From NCBI GenBank assembly GCA_905480085.1, contig CAJQPD010000242.1:1-9514 (forward strand): DNA of 9,514 nt, in the 5' to 3' direction. A program made the position numbers and the translations under genes. The notes under the pieces were generated by a model that saw only the letters and a list, made by a program, of their open reading frames with translations, was not told the origin of the DNA and ran no database searches. Shown here one piece after another: positions 7,063-9,514 of the stretch; within the stretch, counting starts at the first letter, position 1, and each line of letters starts with the position of its first letter. Origin of the DNA: an uncultured Acidimicrobiia bacterium. GTDB lineage: Bacteria; Actinomycetota; Acidimicrobiia; Spongiisociales; JAENVV01.

Positions 7063-7942
7063 GGTTCACCGCGGAACGGAACAGATCTGAGAGGTGAGGA
7101 GGCCCGTAGCTGAATCGAGAAACCGACCCGGACCGTTCCGCTTCGGCCTTCACCTGCTCCATCGTCACGTGGTTGCCGATGATGAAGTTGCCGCCTCTCA
7201 CGCTGCGGCTGGCAGGAACGTATTCGGGGGACTCGGGCGTCCATGGCTGGCCATCGACCGTCACTTCGACGCGCACATGGTCTGACTGTGACCGCAGCGC
7301 CTCAACGTTGCCGGCCAGGACCACCCGGCCCTTGTTGATGATGACGACGTCTTCGCAGATATCCTCGACGAGATCGAGCTGATGGCTCGAAAACAGAATC
7401 CCGGTCCCTGATCCGGCGAGCTCCGCGAGCAGGTCGGCCATGGTTTCGACTCCGAGTGGGTCGAGGCCGGCGAAGGGGTCATCGAGAATCAGCAATTTGG
7501 GGTGGCCGACAACGGCAACGGCCAACTGCATGCGCTGCTGGTTGCCGTGGGACAAGTCGTCGACTTTCGAGCCAGCCCGGTCAGCCAGCCCGAAGCGGCT
7601 CAGCCAGTAGCCGGACTGCTCGTTGGCGTCACTCGCGCTGAGCCCTGCCAGCCGACCAAAATAGACGAGCTGGTTGCTGAGGCGCATCTTCGGATACATC
7701 CCGCGTTCTTCAGGCATGTACCCGAACGTGAGTCGATCTGCCTCGTCCACCGGTCGGCCGTCCCAGGTAACCGTTCCCTCGTCCGGTTGGGCCAGACCGA
7801 ACACGCATCGCATGGCGGTCGTCTTGCCTGCTCCGTTCGGTCCGAGGAACCCGACGATCCGACCGGCCGGCGACTCGAAGGTTGCTTGGTCGAGCGCAAC
7901 AACGTCTCCGTACCGTTTGGTAAGGCCAACGAAAGACAACAT
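7055..7942 (-). CDS. ABC exporter ATP-binding protein (NatA-like)
   Basis: 295 residues from the ATG at 7942. Order: Walker A GPNGAGKT (34-41), the Q-loop region as YMPEERGMYPKM (75-86), signature LSHGNQQ (130-136), Walker B LLILDDP (150-156), D-loop GLDP (159-162), switch H187 in SSHQLD, and a C-terminal extension (about 215-295) of the kind found in NatA/DrrA-type ATPases. Residue 155 is Asp (codon GAC) where the catalytic Glu is usual. The ATG at 7942 is chosen because MLSFVGLTKRYGD matches how the family begins. Frame-open sequence continues to 8215, but it is Arg/Pro-rich with no family similarity. No Shine-Dalgarno precedes this ATG, while a TACGGT box stands 7 bases upstream, so a leaderless transcript is possible. 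GTG or ATG starts up to 8011 are alternatives. It powers the overlapping permease. Confidence 0.87.
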   Translation of the reverse strand: MLSFVGLTKRYGDVVALDQATFESPAGRIVGFLGPNGAGKTTAMRCVFGLAQPDEGTVTWDGRPVDEADRLTFGYMPEERGMYPKMRLSNQLVYFGRLAGLSASDANEQSGYWLSRFGLADRAGSKVDDLSHGNQQRMQLAVAVVGHPKLLILDDPFAGLDPLGVETMADLLAELAGSGTGILFSSHQLDLVEDICEDVVIINKGRVVLAGNVEALRSQSDHVRVEVTVDGQPWTPESPEYVPASRSVRGGNFIIGNHVTMEQVKAEAERSGSVSRFSYGPPHLSDLFRSAVNHE

Positions 7943-8255
7943 GAAGTCGACCGTATCGAACGAGCTGGTGACCCGGTAGGGCACAAAGCCGCTTTCAACC
8001 GGGCTGTTCATCGAATCAGCGGTGCCGTGGGACCCATTCGTTGCTGGGGTGCAGGGCCATCGGCGATGACCGTCCAGGTGGGTCTGGTACGTTGATTGTC
8101 GATCGGTCGCAGGTGACAAGGGACAGGTCTTGCCACCGGTTGGAGGAAGGGATGTTGATCTTGGGTGTGGACGAAGGTCGCGGCGTCGCTTGAGACTGTG
8201 CCACGCCCTGAGCAATGTGTGCTTCGTCGATGACTACCGCTATCTTCAGTCGGAC
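7943..8255. other. Intergenic stretch between divergent genes
   Basis: I see no convincing gene, RNA or repeat here. Open frames exist on both strands: an upstream extension of the ATPase frame, and a + frame from 8130 leading into the helix-turn-helix remnant. Their translations are Arg/Pro-rich and low in family similarity. It probably holds the promoter of the - strand ABC operon and decayed sequence belonging to the + strand regulator remnant. Confidence 0.5.
7950..7955 (-). promoter_or_regulatory. Candidate -10 box for a leaderless ABC operon transcript
   Basis: On the - strand, TACGGT (TANNNT pattern) is followed by 7 bases and then the ATG of the ATPase. That spacing places a transcription start at or next to the start codon, as in leaderless actinobacterial genes. 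No recognisable -35 is seen and the hexamer is common, so this is tentative. Confidence 0.25.
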
Positions 8256-8426
8256 ATGAGCTTCATCAGACCCCTCCCGACCCATGGCCCATCCACCAAA
8301 TCGATCGCCTCAACTCTCGATCAGTGCGAATCCACAGTGAGGACCTACCTACGACCGCCGTTTGAGAAGCTTGGCATTGCCCAGGTGGGGGTCGCGTTGG
8401 TGATCCGGCAGCGGATTACCGAATGA
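8256..8426 (+). pseudogene. LuxR-type helix-turn-helix remnant
   Basis: The C-terminal part of an open frame that runs from about 8130. Residues encoded at about 8286-8400 align without gaps to the DNA-binding domain of LuxR/NarL-type regulators: GPSTKSIASTLDQCESTVRT, then a YLRPPFEKLG segment, matching the usual pattern G.s.KeIA..L..sesTVrthlr.if.KLg. The receiver or other N-terminal domain is missing, the first turn of the domain (normally LTPRE) is not recognisable, and two adjacent prolines fall where the last part of the recognition helix should continue. These signs suggest a decayed or truncated regulator rather than a working one. Its stop overlaps the ATG of the next gene (ATGA), which hints that the two once formed an operon. 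A short functional DNA-binding protein is possible but less likely. Confidence 0.55.
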
Positions 8427-9319
8427 GGTCTATCTGGCGTTCGGTGATCGGTATGGTCGTTCTTGCAATGCTCGCTGGGGCGTGCGGCGGCCAGCCGGCT
8501 CAAGAGACCTCTCCGACGATTCATGTAGACGTTTCGCCCAGCGAGGGGTCAATCGGTGCGCCCTTGGCGATCGTGGTTAATTCACCTGGCACGCTGGTTC
8601 CCGGTGAGGTGAGGTTGCTCCTGACGCTCATCGATCAGGGCGGAAGTCCGATCGCCGCCCCCAACATCGAGGCGGAAGTCCAGCTGCTCAGTCCAGAGAC
8701 AGGCGAGGTCGTGAGTACGGTTGCAGCTGCGTTCGTTTGGACTGTCCCTGACGCACGGGGCCTTTATGTAGCGCAGATGAATGTACCGACGACGGGAGTC
8801 TGGGGAGTCGTGGTGATTGCCGATGGCTTCGAACCGTCCGACGCGGCTGCGGTGCAGATCGTCGACGCAGCCGTGATTCCGGTGGCGGGAGTTGGTGCGC
8901 CCCGCTCCACGACACCAACGGGTGCCGAGTTCGACCTTGCCGAGATCTCATCTGATCCAACGCCCAACCCGAGGTTCTATGAAGCATCTCTTGCCGATGT
9001 CATCGGTAATGGAACGCCGGTCGTAGTCGTTTTCGCGACACCGGCCCTCTGCACGTCGGCCGCCTGCGGTCCGATGCTCGATGTTGTCGATGGCGTGGCT
9101 TCAGATTTCGAAAATGTCGAATTTGTCCATGTCGAGGTCTATACCAATCTTGATGCCCAAGCCGGCGAAGAGCTCGAGCTGGCTCCCGCCATCTTGGAAT
9201 GGGGCCTCCCATCCGAACCCTGGGTTTTCGTGATGGATGGCGACGGGGTTGTTTCATCGGCTTTCGAAGGAGCGATCAACGCGGATGAGTTGGTTACCGC
9301 GATCGAGGCGGCGGGTTGA
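8423..9319 (+). CDS. Secreted lipoprotein with thioredoxin-like domain (CX4C)
   Basis: 298 residues. A signal peptide (RSIWR, then hydrophobic 8-20) ends in the lipobox-like LAGAC with C21 as the likely lipidated residue, so the protein would be anchored outside the membrane. Residues about 30-147 are beta-rich and end in GLYVAQMNVPTTGVWGVVV (113-131), resembling YtkA/FixH-like or Ig-like extracellular domains. After a Pro/Thr/Ser-rich linker, residues about 185-298 look like a thioredoxin fold: strand PVVVVFATPALC, C210 and C215 spaced CTSAAC, a probable cis-Pro region at LPSEPWVFV (262-270), and a final helix. CX4C differs from the CXXC of thioredoxins. Sco-type copper chaperones and redoxin-like proteins are alternatives, but the CXXXC of Sco is not seen. 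The gene overlaps the regulator remnant upstream (ATGA) and the next lipoprotein (TTGA). Exact partner and substrate are unknown. Confidence 0.75.
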   Translation: MRSIWRSVIGMVVLAMLAGACGGQPAQETSPTIHVDVSPSEGSIGAPLAIVVNSPGTLVPGEVRLLLTLIDQGGSPIAAPNIEAEVQLLSPETGEVVSTVAAAFVWTVPDARGLYVAQMNVPTTGVWGVVVIADGFEPSDAAAVQIVDAAVIPVAGVGAPRSTTPTGAEFDLAEISSDPTPNPRFYEASLADVIGNGTPVVVVFATPALCTSAACGPMLDVVDGVASDFENVEFVHVEVYTNLDAQAGEELELAPAILEWGLPSEPWVFVMDGDGVVSSAFEGAINADELVTAIEAAG

Positions 9320-9514
9320 CCCGAATAGCCGTCCTGGTGCTGGCGGCGGTGTTGCTCCTCGCGTGCGGCGACAACGGTGGCACCTCCGTGGTTGGCGTTG
9401 TCGTCGATTATCAAGGGGATCTTTTGACGGTTGACACGTTTACGCTCCTCACCGCCGATGGAGACGAGTTCGAATTCGTTCCCGCGGCCGACGGAGACTT
9501 CTCGTTCCCGCTGC
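9316..9514 (+). CDS. Small lipoprotein of unknown function (3' end outside window)
   Basis: Begins at a TTG that overlaps the preceding TGA stop by three bases within TTGA. The first 66 residues are visible. TRIAVLVLAAVLLLAC is a short signal peptide with a good lipobox (LLAC, C17). The mature part starts with Gly/Asn/Ser-type residues, then strand-rich sequence VVGVVVDYQGDLLTVDTFTL followed by an acidic segment ending in FVPAADGDFSFPL. It suggests a small beta-barrel or OB-like domain, but I cannot name the family. The tight overlap with the thioredoxin-like lipoprotein implies cotranslation and a shared role outside the membrane. The downstream end is cut by the window. An in-frame later start would lose the signal peptide, so TTG is preferred. 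Confidence 0.7.
   Translation, partial: MTRIAVLVLAAVLLLACGDNGGTSVVGVVVDYQGDLLTVDTFTLLTADGDEFEFVPAADGDFSFPL

Noticed and set aside
7943..8215. N-terminal extension of the ABC ATPase of about 91 residues
   Set aside because: The extension is Arg/Pro/His-rich with no family similarity, and the normal family start (MLSFVGLTKRYGD) falls at 7942.
8217..8255. VCFVDDYRYLQ segment on the + strand as the start of a response-regulator receiver domain
   Set aside because: A receiver would need about 110 more residues before the helix-turn-helix, and here fewer than 25 separate them. It might be a deletion relic, but the match is too short to support.
8016..8285. - strand frame with a KIAVVIDEAH segment resembling a receiver-domain start or a DEAH box
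   Set aside because: The similarity covers about 12 residues only, lacks the phospho-acceptor Asp region or helicase motifs, and is the antisense of the + strand VDD segment.
1..9514. CRISPR arrays, tRNA or rRNA genes, insertion sequences, attachment sites
   Set aside because: On reading through I saw no regularly spaced repeats, cloverleaf with CCA-type ends, transposase motifs or terminal inverted repeats.

Overview
The window is high-GC bacterial chromosome with tightly packed genes, several overlapping stop/start pairs, and GTG or TTG starts. The protein set is an acetoin-dehydrogenase-type cluster, an Na/Pi symporter with a PhoU-like partner, a two-gene ABC exporter, and lipoproteins with actinobacterial-style lipoboxes. 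This suggests an actinobacterium, perhaps of the Acidimicrobiia type. That assignment is inference from protein style and codon use, because no marker gene is present.

Region 1 (1-3907, + strand) is an aco-type operon. It holds the 3' part of acoX (NAD-kinase-like fold), then acoA (E1 alpha, TPP-binding), acoB (E1 beta) and a compact acoC (E2 acyltransferase with one lipoyl domain). Together these would make E1 and E2 of a TPP/lipoate-dependent 2-oxo-acid-type complex. The presence of acoX makes acetoin the best substrate guess: acetoin + CoA + NAD+ giving acetyl-CoA + acetaldehyde. No E3 (dihydrolipoamide dehydrogenase) and no regulator lie in the window. A GC-rich hairpin follows acoC.

Region 2 (4036-5857, + strand) is an Na+/phosphate symporter with two QSSS repeats, followed by a PhoU-like protein whose ribosome binding site overlaps the symporter stop codon. 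The pair looks like a phosphate uptake and control unit in which the PhoU domain is a separate protein rather than a C-terminal fusion.

Region 3 (5869-7942, - strand) converges on region 2 with only 11 bp between the stop codons. An ABC ATPase and an ABC-2 permease of the NatA/NatB type overlap by 8 bp. The ATPase has Asp where the Walker B catalytic Glu is expected.

Region 4 (7943-8426) is mostly non-coding. It ends in a decayed LuxR-type helix-turn-helix on the + strand.

Region 5 (8423 to the end, + strand) holds two lipoprotein genes joined by a TTGA overlap. The first is a secreted thioredoxin-fold protein with a CX4C motif behind a beta-rich N-terminal domain. The second is a small unknown lipoprotein cut by the window edge. 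These two are the least characterised genes here. Everything else looks like known families, and I see no clear new multi-gene system.
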